Assembly: GCA_013339895.1 (NCBI GenBank)
Contig: JABACO010000001.1
Location: forward strand, 23,894,780-23,958,779
DNA from: Ephydatia muelleri
Lineage: Eukaryota > Porifera > Demospongiae > Spongillida > Spongillidae
Length of the DNA stretch: 64,000 nucleotides
Reading direction: 5' to 3'
The notes under the pieces were generated by a model that was not told the origin of the DNA, searched no databases, and was given only the letters and a program-made list of their open reading frames with translations. Shown piece by piece: positions 45,874 to 56,720 of this stretch. Position numbers and translations under genes: made by a program. Numbering within the stretch: position 1 is the stretch's first letter; every line of letters begins with the position of its first letter.

Positions 45874-46015
45874 AATTATCCCCTCCTCCTCCCCCTACCC
45901 CGCCTCCTCCCCCTACCACGCCTCCTACCCCTACCCCGCCTCCTACCCCTACCCCCCGCCTCCTACCCCTACCCCGCCTCCTCTGTATGGTTGTTATAAT
46001 TATCCCCCGCCTCCT
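45874..46015. repeat. C-rich minisatellite (CCCTACCCCGCCTCCTA)n
   Basis: About eight imperfect 17-18-bp units. Arg/Gly-rich antisense frame ignored. Confidence 0.9.
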
Positions 46016-46890
46016 CTGCATAAGTGCATGTTACTATACGTGTACATATATAATGCCCAGTGGCGGGGAGTTTTATTAAAGTTGTATGTTGCTGCAGCAG
46101 TTTCTGTAGCCTAGCAACAAGGATAACTCACCTCGGAGGCGAGATAGGGGGTGGAGATAATTGTTCCTCATAACCTTCGTACAGCAAACTCCCACATTCA
46201 TGTTTTGTTATTGAACTAGTCTTCTGTTGGAAAGCTAATGATGAATATATAATTTTACCAGTAATTTCAGTTTTTCTTTCAAACTTACGTTTATCTGGGA
46301 TGTGCTCAAAGGGCACTTTTTAGGTTGGCTATGTATAGTGTAAATGTGTCTTTGCATGTCATATATGATGGCAGGCCACAACAATGATTGTTCATGGTCA
46401 TATTGATAGTTAATATTTCTATAGCACTTCAGCAATCAGAGGACTGGAAGGTTGCTAGGCAACATATATTGTGTGTATGAAGTGTCAATAGAGAGTTGGG
46501 GCATTTTATGAGCTAGTGGGTGGAGTCTATTTTGTGAGTAAAATCATAAGTTGGAGTTTTATTTGTATACTGCAACTATTTTGCATTGGAATCTGTGATT
46601 CTGGCCAACGTAATCTGTCAGCCTCTTAATAGATCAAGAATTCTTGCATGTTTTGAACCTGCAACCACACATTTATGGTACCTTGCTTCAAATGATGAAA
46701 ACAAACAAATCCACATATGTGCCCAAAGTCCTTAGCCGATGGACTCTATATCAGCGTGAAGGAACACAATACATGTACATGTATGTGCATGTACCTCTAC
46801 TATAAATACCACATACTAAAGGCATGCACTGCTAATGAATATGTTTAATGTGTGAGGTTATGTGCTTTATTATGGTATGTTCCTTCACAG

Positions 46891-47026
46891 CAAAAATCAC
46901 TTCTCATATGATGGTACACAGTTATTGAAAGAGATAGCTAAGACCATACGACCTGGAATGGTGCTGTACATTGATGACCCTCACACCACTGATGACCCTC
47001 CCACCACTGACGCACAAAACAGGTGA
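46891..47026 (+). CDS. Truncated twin of the NLR terminal exon
   Basis: The acceptor CACAG|CAAAAATC is the same as at 54365. It reads KNHFSYDGTQLLKEIAKTIR (LRR), then DDPHTTDDPPTTDAQNR and a stop at 47024-47026. The Thr/Pro tail found in the 54365 copy (about 500 residues) is missing after some ten residues. The last codons contain a possible phase-2 donor (AACAG|GTGAAA, 47022/47023), which would let this exon be spliced internally to the next LRR exon. Confidence 0.6.
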
Positions 47027-47309
47027 AACACGCACTCTTTGGATGGGTGTAAGGTCCCTTAGATATTTCACAACACAACGTAGAGCATACCATGCCCTCA
47101 GGGGCAACCCTTGCCTTTCAACGATCACCAGAGCAGGGCCAATGATTGATAATAGTGGCCAGTACCACCTGAGCCCAGTGTTAGATTTGCCACAAATAAT
47201 AATACAATGTCATGTTTTCAAGTACATGTATTAATGATGATGACCTCATCTTTAACCTGAATGTGTTGTGATGGTTAATTTAGAAATGTCCTCCTCTTGT
47301 AATATGCAG

Positions 47310-47360
47310 TTTGAATCTTATGGCTTTGCTGGGAGAGACTCCTCATCAAGAATCCCTGAA
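47310..47360 (+). CDS. LRR exon (pair D, first), internally shortened
   Basis: ATGCAG|TTTGAAT to CTGAA|GTAGGT, phase 2 on both sides, 51 nt against 87 nt in its relatives at 27923, 35261 and 36025. It reads LNLMALLGETPHQESL. Twelve codons are missing, yet frame and splice sites are kept. It may be a tolerated short repeat or a decaying copy. Confidence 0.55.
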
Positions 47361-47421
47361 GTAGGTAGTGTGTATCATTTGTATTCTACTCTATGTTAAT
47401 GGATGGTGCTCTTACATTCAG

Positions 47422-47505
47422 CCTATCTGGGAATAACCTTGGTTGTAATGCATTGACAACATTGCTTGCAGCGAGTTCTTCATTATCAAATCTGAAAGAG
47501 CTGGA
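47422..47505 (+). CDS. LRR exon (pair D, second)
   Basis: 84 nt, phase 2 on both sides, reading LSGNNLGCNALTTLLAASSS then LSNLKEL. Canonical repeat, fourth copy of the exon at 28133. The same downstream DIRS-type junction follows (47803-47945). Confidence 0.85.
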
Positions 47506-49154
47506 GTAGGTTATATTCTTGTGTTGTGTGTTTTGTTACAACTGCCACAGCATGGGTGAAAACCATAGTGCGAATGGGATTGGATGCTACCAATATGTTA
47601 TTGTGTTCAATTTGCAATGGCTGTGGCAAACAATGGCTTGACCCACCAATACGATCAATTAATATTACTGCGAACCGTGTGTGAGTGTTATGTGAAGTGG
47701 GGGGGGGGGGGGGGGGAGTCTAATAAGAAAACAACCTGGAAACCCTGTACACCTTGTGATCTTTGTTTTCATGATTAGTTGTATACATCTTTTGGTGTAG
47801 AGGGTCTTTAAAAAGTGATATGATATGGTTGTTGATGTCGCCACTGCCTTGATGTATGGTGCTCAGGGGCATAGTAGTTTGTTTCCCGTGTTTGGTTTGG
47901 ATACCATGTCTACCTTGGGGAAGAATTGTACTCTCTGTTGGATATTGGTATTGCCTGTAATGGTGTTGACTTTGTGGGGTTTGGTATCTATGTTTAGTTT
48001 AGGCTGGGAGATGGCTCTGTTTTGTTGAGATGTCGGTTTGGAGTGTGAGGGGAGGTGTGGCTGGTTGTGGTTGTCATATCTAGGGATCCAGTTATGCTGT
48101 TGCCATTATTGAAATTGTCTGTTGTGTTGGTCAGTATGTTTGTATGCACTGTTAGTATCTGTTTTTTTAAGGGTTGTGGTGTATTTGGGTTTAGATTGGG
48201 GTTGTTATTGAGGTGGTTTGGTTTGTTCCTGGGTAGGTATTTGGGGTTACTGCCTTATCAGATGTGATGGACATGCATAGTTTTGACATCATGAGAGGCA
48301 GTGATTAGTTTAGTGCTGTTTGTTCTGCTGGCTTGTAAATCATGCTGGTTTTTGCTTGTTGCTCTTGTATTGGTGGTGAAGTGTTCTGTATATTGTGGGG
48401 CTAGGGGCTCGCTTAAGCTGAGGGCCTTCCTCTGGAAACATTTAGTGATGCTGGTTCATTCAGCAGGAACCTCATCTGTGATAGTTTGTCTGTTATTATT
48501 GTTTTGAGGTTTGCCTATTCATTTTTAGTTTCGGTCTCTGTTGCTTTGTCTTGTGTAGCTTGAATCTATTCTAGTTGTTCACCCTTTTGATGGTGTTTGT
48601 TGTGTTTGACGCATGCTATATTGTATGTGCAGCACTTGTGCTGATCTAGCTTGCGCTATGTCAAAGGTCAAGTGGGACACACCATTTGATACATCACAAG
48701 GGCTGTACTAGGACACTCGGATAGAAAGACAAAAGCCAGAATGAGTCTACAACATGGGCCCACATTGCGTAACATACATCACACATACATCCTGGATGAA
48801 TTTTCTCTTGAACCTTGGGCACATGAGAACTGAACATAGTACAACTACCTTCACCACTTGAGATGCCTTTTTCTAAGTAAAGTTTGTTCCCTCTGTAGTT
48901 GGTGGTGGCAAGTCTGCCACACTACAAACTAAGCGATTGCACCACGTGTCATCATTGTCAGATGAACAAAACTCTGCTACCTGTTGTAGTGCAAAGACAA
49001 CAGTACACATGGTTTCCTCCACTTTCCTTATTTTGCTGTAAAACATGAAGTGCTGCACAATGAACGGCAGACAAGAACCCAGGTGTTGCCTCATCTTTTT
49101 CACCAACTATTCAAGAGTCTGATAGCTGCCTGGAGTCACTAATGTTCTAAGATA
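47506..49154. other. Intron; repeat junction then GT-rich DNA
   Basis: 47560-47945 matches 28262-28610 and 36358-36720 (LRR-pair unit plus the DIRS end). After that the sequence is GT-rich (47950-48600) with no motif-bearing frame. Confidence 0.45.
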
Positions 49155-49526
49155 CAGTAGCGGATCCAGGGGGGGCTAGGGGGGGGCTATAGCCCCCCCC
49201 CCTCCCCCCTCAAATTAAAAATTCATAGTATACTTTGCAATGAACAGTGGTGCGGCGCATGGAGAATATAAAAGCTGGATCTGTAATTATTCTTTCATTG
49301 CGTTGTTTTGGAGGGTTTACCAATGCAGAAAGCGCTGGCTTCTGGAGCTCCGCCCCAGACCCCGATGGGGGAGCTTCCAGCTCTCCCCCATACCCCCTAG
49401 CTGGGCGAGAGGGGTGCCCCACTCCCGCACCCTCCCCGGGACGGCTCCGCCTACAGTCAGCCCCTCCCCTTTTCAGCCCCCCCCCCCCCCCCCCCCCCCC
49501 AACCGTCTAGGCTGGATCCGCTAGTG
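49155..49526. mobile_element. hAT-type MITE
   Basis: The ends CAGTAGCGGATCCAG and CTGGATCCGCTAGTG are inverted with one mismatch. They resemble hAT termini and the MITE at 26983. The interior has GGGGGGCTATAGCCCCCC and a long C run. An exact 8-bp duplication is not visible (AGATA occurs on both sides). Non-coding. Confidence 0.65.
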
Positions 49527-50179
49527 AGATAGTACACTGTAGGTTCTCACACGACATCAACACATAATGAATCGCCCTTCCTTTCATTTTTGTTTTTCAC
49601 AGCATATAACTTTCTGCATAGACCATCTGTCTCCTCCAATAACACACACAATACACCTACATGCTCACATAGCACACATGTGTACACCTCACAACCAGGA
49701 CATACAATGGTTTGCACACATATACAATTCATACCATTGGAATAAGCAATTGTCATCCAAAATAGATAATCATGCATACGTGCCATTGTAGAGGGAAAGG
49801 AAGTAATGTTATACCCTTCAATCAATGGCTGCCCCTTTATGTCATCCTCACCTTGTGGTGTTGCAACAACTGTGTGGAACTACACGCACCATTTGGATCC
49901 ACTTCCAAGACAATCGCCCATCAGCAATAAAATAAAAAAACTGGTAATCTTCCAAATATACGGGAGTCTAAGGAACAATGATTATAACTAGACACTTTGC
50001 TTAGTTTTTTTTTTTTTTTTAATTACAAAATGGAGGTTAAATGACACTATGTACCCTGCACTACTAACCTAGGGTTGTGTCTGACTAAAGGGATCTGGGG
50101 CTAAAAAGGTATGCACTTTCCTATCTGTCAAAAAATGGTATTCAGTTAGATAAATGTAACCATTCCATAAGAGATATAT
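49527..50179. other. Intron, no gene
   Basis: No recognised coding or mobile feature in this stretch. Confidence 0.35.
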
Positions 50180-50417
50180 GGGACAGTTTCCGCGAAAATT
50201 GCCCCACGGTTAAAATGTTATAAAAATGCGTCGCGTTTGAATCGTATACCCTCCCAACGGATAACGCTATCGACTTCTTATTTTCAACACTTCATAGTGA
50301 AATGGTGTAGTATGAAGTGTTGAAAATAAGAAGTCGATAGCGTTATCCGTTGGGAATTTATAGCGATTCAAACACGATGCATTTTAACCATGCGGCAATT
50401 TTTGCGGAAACTGTCCC
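50180..50417. mobile_element. 238-bp near-perfect palindromic MITE, TSD ATAT
   Basis: Left half GGGACAGTTTCCGCGAAAAT... and right half ...ATTTTTGCGGAAACTGTCCC are complementary almost end to end. They meet at CACTTCATAGTGAAATGG near 50295. ATAT flanks both sides (50176-50179, 50418-50421). Interior words (CACTTCAT, ATAACGCTATCGACTTC) are related to the arms of the 3785-8043 element. Confidence 0.9.
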
Positions 50418-50749
50418 ATATGCTCTTTGGGTTGCTAAGCTTTATATCATACAATTCATCCAAACTGGATTGTGAGTGTAGTGGAAATGAATAAACAGTA
50501 CTGTCGTATTGAATGGAATAAATAGCACCATGCATGTACAGTACTGCCCACAAGAGAGATACAAAAAAAACTTGTACGCGTAAAATAAACTCCTCACATG
50601 TAACTCACATGGACGTATCTGTTTGCATGTGACATACATGTATTGTATTTTATTATTCATGGTCCCCTCTCCTTTTTGTTACACCCTTATCTGTGGTGTG
50701 TATGATTTCTATGCTATGGTCTGTTTATGATTGGTGTTCCTTCCAACAG

Positions 50750-50833
50750 CCTATATATGTGTAACATTGGTGATGAAGGAATGGCAGCATTAAGTGCTGC
50801 TGCTGAACATCTCAGTAATCTAAGATGGATCAT
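50750..50833 (+). CDS. LRR exon
   Basis: CCAACAG|CCTATATATG to ATCAT|GTAAGT, 84 nt, phase 2 on both sides, reading LYMCNIGDEGMAALSAAAEH then LSNLRWI. It is a canonical LRR and the most diverged of the set, so not a recent copy. Confidence 0.85.
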
Positions 50834-51202
50834 GTAAGTGACTAATTTGCATCATAATAAAACGTTACAGGCTACAACAAGTATATGCAGTTACATCCGA
50901 GTCGGCTTAGTGTTATGAACTGTCGTCAAATGGGTTTATTCAATTGTACCGCACAGTGTGACCATCATGGAATGAAGACAAACTGTTATTATTATTTGGA
51001 CCACTACTGTAGGTGGTATGGTACCCTACCATTTGGTCATGCACATAGGTTGACTCCAGCCATCTAGCTGTCATTCCCAACGTACAGCTGTGTTTGAACA
51101 TGTATCATTGGCATGCATCTTCACAAGTGTGCATATCACTGAACACCTGCCATTATGGAGGTGTTGAGATGTTAGTGTCACATCTTGTGTCCATCCACCC
51201 AG

Positions 51203-51283
51203 GTTATGTAATAACTGCCTGGGAGACGATAGCATAGAACCCTTGATACAGATCATCAATCAGTGCCCCCTGGAGGTGCTTGG
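51203..51283 (+). CDS. LRR exon, 81 nt
   Basis: CACCCAG|GTTATGTAA to CTTGG|GTAAGT, phase 2 on both sides, reading LCNNCLGDDSIEPLIQIINQ then CPLEVL. Duplicate of 40714-40794 with changes at variable LRR positions. Confidence 0.85.
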
Positions 51284-52281
51284 GTAAGTTCACTGCATAC
51301 TTGTCTGTGTGTCAGTGTTTATGGTGGGTGGGTTTTGTGGGTGTGTGCATCTATTGAGGTTGCTAGAAAATGTATGCCTTTGTACCTGATCCACCAAGAT
51401 GACACTTCAAATCTGCTCTGTTGATAAGCAACTGACTGGACATAGTATATCAGATGCTTGCATTTGGAAAGCTTTTAGTGCTCCCTCATCCACCCTAACT
51501 GGATGAGAGGGTTATGCTCCCATCCTAACCACACACACCAGTTGTGTCCCCTCCCCAAATCTAGATCCACTAACCACTGATGGGTACAGTCATGTCAGCT
51601 CACTCAAAATTATGCAAGACCCGCTCAAATTTAGTTCATTTTTTTACCAGTTATTAGCCTACTAAATGTATGTTTATATCACGTAGAACAACAAAGTGGG
51701 GTCTGAGTCATAGGCCTGACCGTTTTTGTTGCATGGTATGGTGGTCACCATTTCCTTTCCCTGTTACATAGTCTAAATCATCTATGGGCTAAGTTCCATA
51801 CACAAGCTCTATTGGGCGGCTGTATTTGTGTTGGACCAGCTGTCTTGTTCTCTGTGCTCTGGATGTGTCATGTGATTAAATAACTCCACAAGCATGTATG
51901 GTTTGCATGAGCAATGAGAGTACATTTGTACACTCACTAGCACACAAACACTTGCACATGCATACAATGTGCACACACATATACACATACATGTACAGTA
52001 CATACATTCACACACACATGTAGTAGCACCATTCTTGATTTCTGTACCTTGAAAAAGTGTCCCACATTATCTTCACTGGAAGGTGCTATCATGTGCATGT
52101 ACCAATAAACATATCTTCTTTTGTAGGCCTTCAGACCATTGCTTACTTGCACAATGTAAAGTGCATATGCATATCAGGTGATCTATATCTCATGTGATCT
52201 CATTACTACACACTATGCTGTATGATTGTGTGTTGTCATGGCAACTATGCTTTTGTTCATTTGCATCTCTTTCACTTGCAG

Positions 52282-52305
52282 GGTGAATAATTTAGGTGAT
52301 GACAG
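52282..52305 (+). CDS. Possible 24-nt LRR micro-exon
   Basis: ACTTGCAG|GGTGAATAAT to GACAG|GTGAGT, phase 2 on both sides, reading VNNLGDD. It keeps the NxLGDx core of an LRR and is the best of the three micro-exon candidates. Spliced to the terminal exon it gives VNNLGDDSKNHFSYDG. Confidence 0.5.
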
Positions 52306-54364
52306 GTGAGTCATGTTGCACTACACACTCAGTTGATAATGACCATTTTGTTAATATCACTACATAATATCCAGTGGGTATGTAAAAAGCAGTCATCTCA
52401 TACAACTGCCATCATATACAAACCACAGAGATCTAGGATGTCATTATGTGGTCTGGGGACTTGTATCAGTCAATAGGAGATATGTTGTGGGATTTGGTGT
52501 TGTCTCCTGTTATGACATCATCGTGAGGGAATACGCACAAGCTTTCCCATCTCTCTCCTATTGCCTCACACGTATCCCTAGCACCCTCCCCAGTCTCCAT
52601 GACAACATATTGGTGTAGTGTTGGCTCTGCACGACACCTAACATATATTAAACATACATGTAAATGCAAATCAACCAACACAGAGCCGGGGCCAGTTAGG
52701 GAACTGGTGGTCATGACTGTATGAAACCTTTGGCCGTACCCCGGGGTACTGAATAAAGTTTAACATAAAACGTGAATTAGTTATTTTGGTTATGTATATC
52801 CATTCGTGCTGGAGAGGGAAGGGCAGTATCGAAACCTCCCTGGATCCTCCACTGCTGATTGGACAATGATATGTACATGTTTGGCATTGTTTGTAATCAT
52901 CAAAAGCAATGAAGTGGTTACATTATGTGTAGCAGGTCTTATATCAAACCCAGGGTACGGTGGTACCCCAAGGTACTGCCGATAGGTTTGTATGTCCCAA
53001 TGTATTCCTTTATCTGTTCAGAGCAGTGTGCACACATGGGTTTTTCCTCACTAAGTAAGGGTTTGTTCTGATGAGGTGATATGGACCCTCTGCCTCTAAA
53101 TAAATCAAATTAGCAATTGGTGGTTGGATTGTTGAGTGTTTATCTTTACAGCCATGATGGTAAGGTGCAATCCATGAACAGCATTCAAACTCATTTATGC
53201 ACAATGTGAAAAAGGTTTCCGTATCTGTGCACTGTGACCTAGACTGACCACTCTTCCCTTCACCCAAGGCTAATATACCCTCCACCAGTTCACATGCTTC
53301 ACACTTACGTTATATGTACCCAACTGCAATCAGAGCGTAGTTTTCTGTCTAATTCAAAATTACGTAAACATTTATACATCTAGCTTGTGTACTGGTGATC
53401 TAGACTGACACTATCCCACCATTACCACAGTTTTGAGTAGGAGCATGTTCTATTTCATATTGTGCAAAGCTCGCAACGGCTACCATTGGAACCTGCAGCA
53501 GTGTTTTGTTGCCTAGCAACATACAATTTAATAGAACTCCACTCCACTGGGCATTATTTGGATATCCATGTTCATGTATGATAAGCACTTGCAGAGGAGG
53601 TGGGGTAGGGGTTGGGGGATAGGGGTAATCGTTCCTCAAGACCTTTGAACTGCAAACTCCCAGGTTCATCTTGTGTTGATGTATTGCAAAGCTAAATGAC
53701 TAACATGTAATTTGACTGAATAGCTTCAGATGTTTCGATGGTTTGTCTTCAAGCATACGTTTATCTGGGTGTGCTCAAAGGGCACTTTGTAGGTTGGCTC
53801 TATAGTGTAAATGTGTCTTTGGCATGTCATATATGATGGCAGGCCACAACAATGATTGTTCATGGTCATATTGATAGTTAATGATTCTATAGCACTTCAG
53901 CATTCAGACACTGAATGGGTATGAAGTGTCATTATTAGAGAGTTGGGGCATTTACGAGCTGGGGGTGTAGGGGTGGGGTGCTGTCTATTATGTGAGTAAA
54001 ACTATAAGTTGGATTTTCATTTGTCTGTTATACTGTAGCTTGAAATCTGTTATTCTGGCCAATGTCATCTTTGGCACTGTCGCCCCTTGAATAGATTAAG
54101 AATGCTTGTATGCTTTGAGCCTGCAACCATGCACTTACAGGTGTATGGTACCATGCCTTCAAATGACAGAAACAAACAAATCCAATTACAGTACGTACTT
54201 TAAGTCCTGAACCAATAGACTGTATATCAGCGTGAAGGAACACAATATGTGCATGTACCTCTACCATACATACCACATACTAAAGGCATGCAAGCTGAGG
54301 TGCTGCTAATGAATATGTTTAATGTGTGTGGTTATGTGCTTTATTATGGTATGTTCCTTCACAG

Positions 54365-56003
54365 CAAAAATCACTTCTCATATGATGGTACACAGTTATT
54401 GAAAGAGATAGCTAAGGCCATACGACCTGGAATGGAACTGTACATTGATGCCCCTCCCACCACTGATGCCCCTCCCATCACTGATGACCCTCCCATCACT
54501 GATGCCCCTTCCACCACTGATGCCCCTCCCACTGATGCCCCTCCTACCACTGATGACCCTCTCACCACTGATGCCCCTCCCACCACTGATGACCCTCTCA
54601 CTGCTGATGCTCCTCCCACCCTAGTTGACCCTCCCAACACTGATGCCCCTCCCACTTTTGATGACCCTACCACAGCCTCTAACCCTCCCACACCTACCAC
54701 CACTGCTAAACGTTCCGCACATCAGACCACTAATAAACTATCCAAGCCTGCCATACCTCTTAAACCTCCTCATCTTACTGCCATTATTACCCCTTCCACA
54801 CTAAAAATCCCTACTATTCCAATTGGATCCACCACCACTCCTAAACCTCCTACAACTACTACCAAGGCTAATACCCCTCCCAGATCTACAGCCACTTCTA
54901 ACCCTTCCACACTTACTTCTACCACTGCACACTCTCCCACATCTACTGTCACTGGTAACAATCCCAGCCCTATAACCACTTCTAACCTTTCTGGACATAT
55001 CGTCACTGCTAACCCTCTCAAACCTACCAATGCTGCTAAGATTCCTGGAAATAAAACCACTAACACTGCTAACCAACCAAGTAGCACTGCTGATTCTACT
55101 ACCAGTGCTATACCTCCCACATCTACAGCCACATCATTCTTTTCTAAACAAACTACCAATGCAAACCCTCCAGCTCTTACCACCACTTCTGTCCCATCCA
55201 GGCCTACCATTCCTGCTAAGCCTATTACCTCCCCAATGCAAAATACTTCAACTGCTCAACGTAACCATTCTGTACCTACCATTACTAGCACTTCCACGCC
55301 TACCAAATGCACCACTACCACCACTAGCATTCCCACACCTACTGCCACTCATATCCAACCCAGGCCTACTGTACCTGCTATAATCAGCTCTGTCACTGCT
55401 AGCTCCGCCATATCTACAAGTGTCACCACTGCAACCTCTTCTGAATCCACCATCACCACTAACCCTCCCAGATCTAGCACCTCTGCTGACTCTCCCAGAT
55501 CTAACACCACTGATGACTCATCCAGACCTACCTCTGTTGATGACCCATCCAGATCGATCACTCCTAACCCTACCAAATCCACTATCCCTGCTAAACCTCC
55601 CAGGCCTATAACCACTTCTAACCCTCCTAAATGTGCCATCACTGCTAACCCCTCCAAGCCTACTACCACTACTGCTGACCCACTAGCTAGCCTACCTACG
55701 TGTACCATTCCTAGTAGCCATGCTGGATCTAACATCACTGCTAGCTCTCCAACATCTACTACCACCGCTGAATCTACCACCTATGCAAACCCTTCCAGTT
55801 CTACTGGCATCCCTGCTAAACCTCCCAGGCCAATGACTAGTTCTAACCGTCCTGGATGTACCATCACTGTTATTCCCTCCACATCTACCACCACAGCAAT
55901 CCCTCCTGGATTTACCCTCACTAACCCTCCTGAACTTACCACCACCCCCAAACTACCTGGATCTGCCACCCTCACTAACTCTCTAGAAGGGCATATGTTA
56001 TAG
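54365..56003 (+). CDS. NLR terminal exon: last LRR plus ~500-residue Thr/Pro/Ser-rich tail
   Basis: The acceptor CACAG|CAAAAATC receives phase 2, like all LRR exons here. The exon begins KNHFSYDGTQLLKEIAKAIR PGMELYID (an LRR/cap). It passes directly into about 13 short repeats of the form TDAPPT/TDDPPI (about 54450-54680). About 430 residues follow, dominated by Thr, Ser, Pro and Ala with scattered Asn and Lys and very few aromatic residues. The frame ends SLEGHML and stop at 56001-56003. No transmembrane helix or anchor signal is visible at the end. Such composition is typical of mucin-like, heavily O-glycosylated segments and is unusual for a cytosolic NLR. The 1639-nt frame is uninterrupted; antisense frames are composition artefacts. 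Confidence 0.7.
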
Positions 56004-56404
56004 ACTATAGCCGAAGCTGAATTTGTTGTATTTTAGTCTTTTGTCAACGGTATACTTTGGTACCTATATAGATCTACTTTGTGAGATTTTGTGTTCATTT
56101 ATTGTTGTGTTTTGTATTAGGGTATGCATTAGGGATAGTTGAGGAGTGCATTGATATGCCTACTGTCCACTGGCTCATGCTTGTTAAGTATAGGGTTATA
56201 GAGTAATATTCAGAGAAGCACTGTGCATTCCATAAATGTAACTGTATCAAATGAGCCTGCCTAGGCTGTGGGAAGAAAACTCTTCTGCACTGAAGCACAA
56301 GGTGGGAATACGACACCACACTATTTACCGCACATGCTACATGCTTTAATCCCAACATCTAGAAGATGTTGATTATCATAATTTTATACAGGGCAGTTCT
56401 ATTG
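56004..56404. other. Presumed 3' UTR/flank
   Basis: Sequence after the NLR stop codon. No canonical AATAAA signal was seen close to the stop. No other feature. Confidence 0.35.
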
Positions 56405-56720
56405 CAGATCAACCTCCCATTCTATCCATATCTTCACTCCATGCCGATGCCTGGCTAGGTGCAACTCCTTCACAAACCTTGGGCTTTTATCTGTCATCGG
56501 ACAAACAGCAGTTTGCCTTTCAATGGTGGCTGGGCGTCCCTGTGGTGGCACCTGGCACATCTTGCACTCTCTGCCAACATGTAAGAGGAGGGGTCCTGAT
56601 GTCGTTGCTAGCCATAATGGCTTTAAAAATATTGTCTTTGATTTCTTCAAACAGGCTGTTCTTAATCTAAGACTTGAGGCGGGCAGTGATTGAGGTTCCG
56701 AACCAAATCTTGTGAACACA
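56405..56720 (+). pseudogene. LINE-type retrotransposon ORF fragment
   Basis: The plus frame reads HADAWLGATPSQTLGFYL, then FQWWLGVPVVAPGTSCTLCQ. After a frameshift comes FDFFKQAVLNLRLEAGSD. This matches the region downstream of the RT in a family of animal LINE ORFs (HADAWL...LGVP...CxxC...). Truncated and frameshifted. Confidence 0.7.

Larger units (their letters stand above)
40480..47026. repeat. LRR-block segmental duplication, copy 1
   Basis: Segments about 40500-41480, 43620-45640 and 45650-47010 match 50890-51600, 51760-53420 and 53390-54470 in the same order. Copy 1 carries extra insertions (41.5-43.6 kb, with gypsy and LINE remnants). Copy 2 keeps the full Thr-rich terminal exon; copy 1 has only its beginning. 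Confidence 0.8.

Noticed and set aside
50885..51067. Cys-rich 60-codon frame, also present at 40500-40590
   Set aside because: It lies in duplicated intron DNA between LRR exons and has no acceptor in the common phase; kept only as part of the segmental duplication.
54371..55975. Antisense Val/Gly-rich frames opposite the Thr/Pro tail
   Set aside because: Mirror of the biased codons on the plus strand; no motifs.
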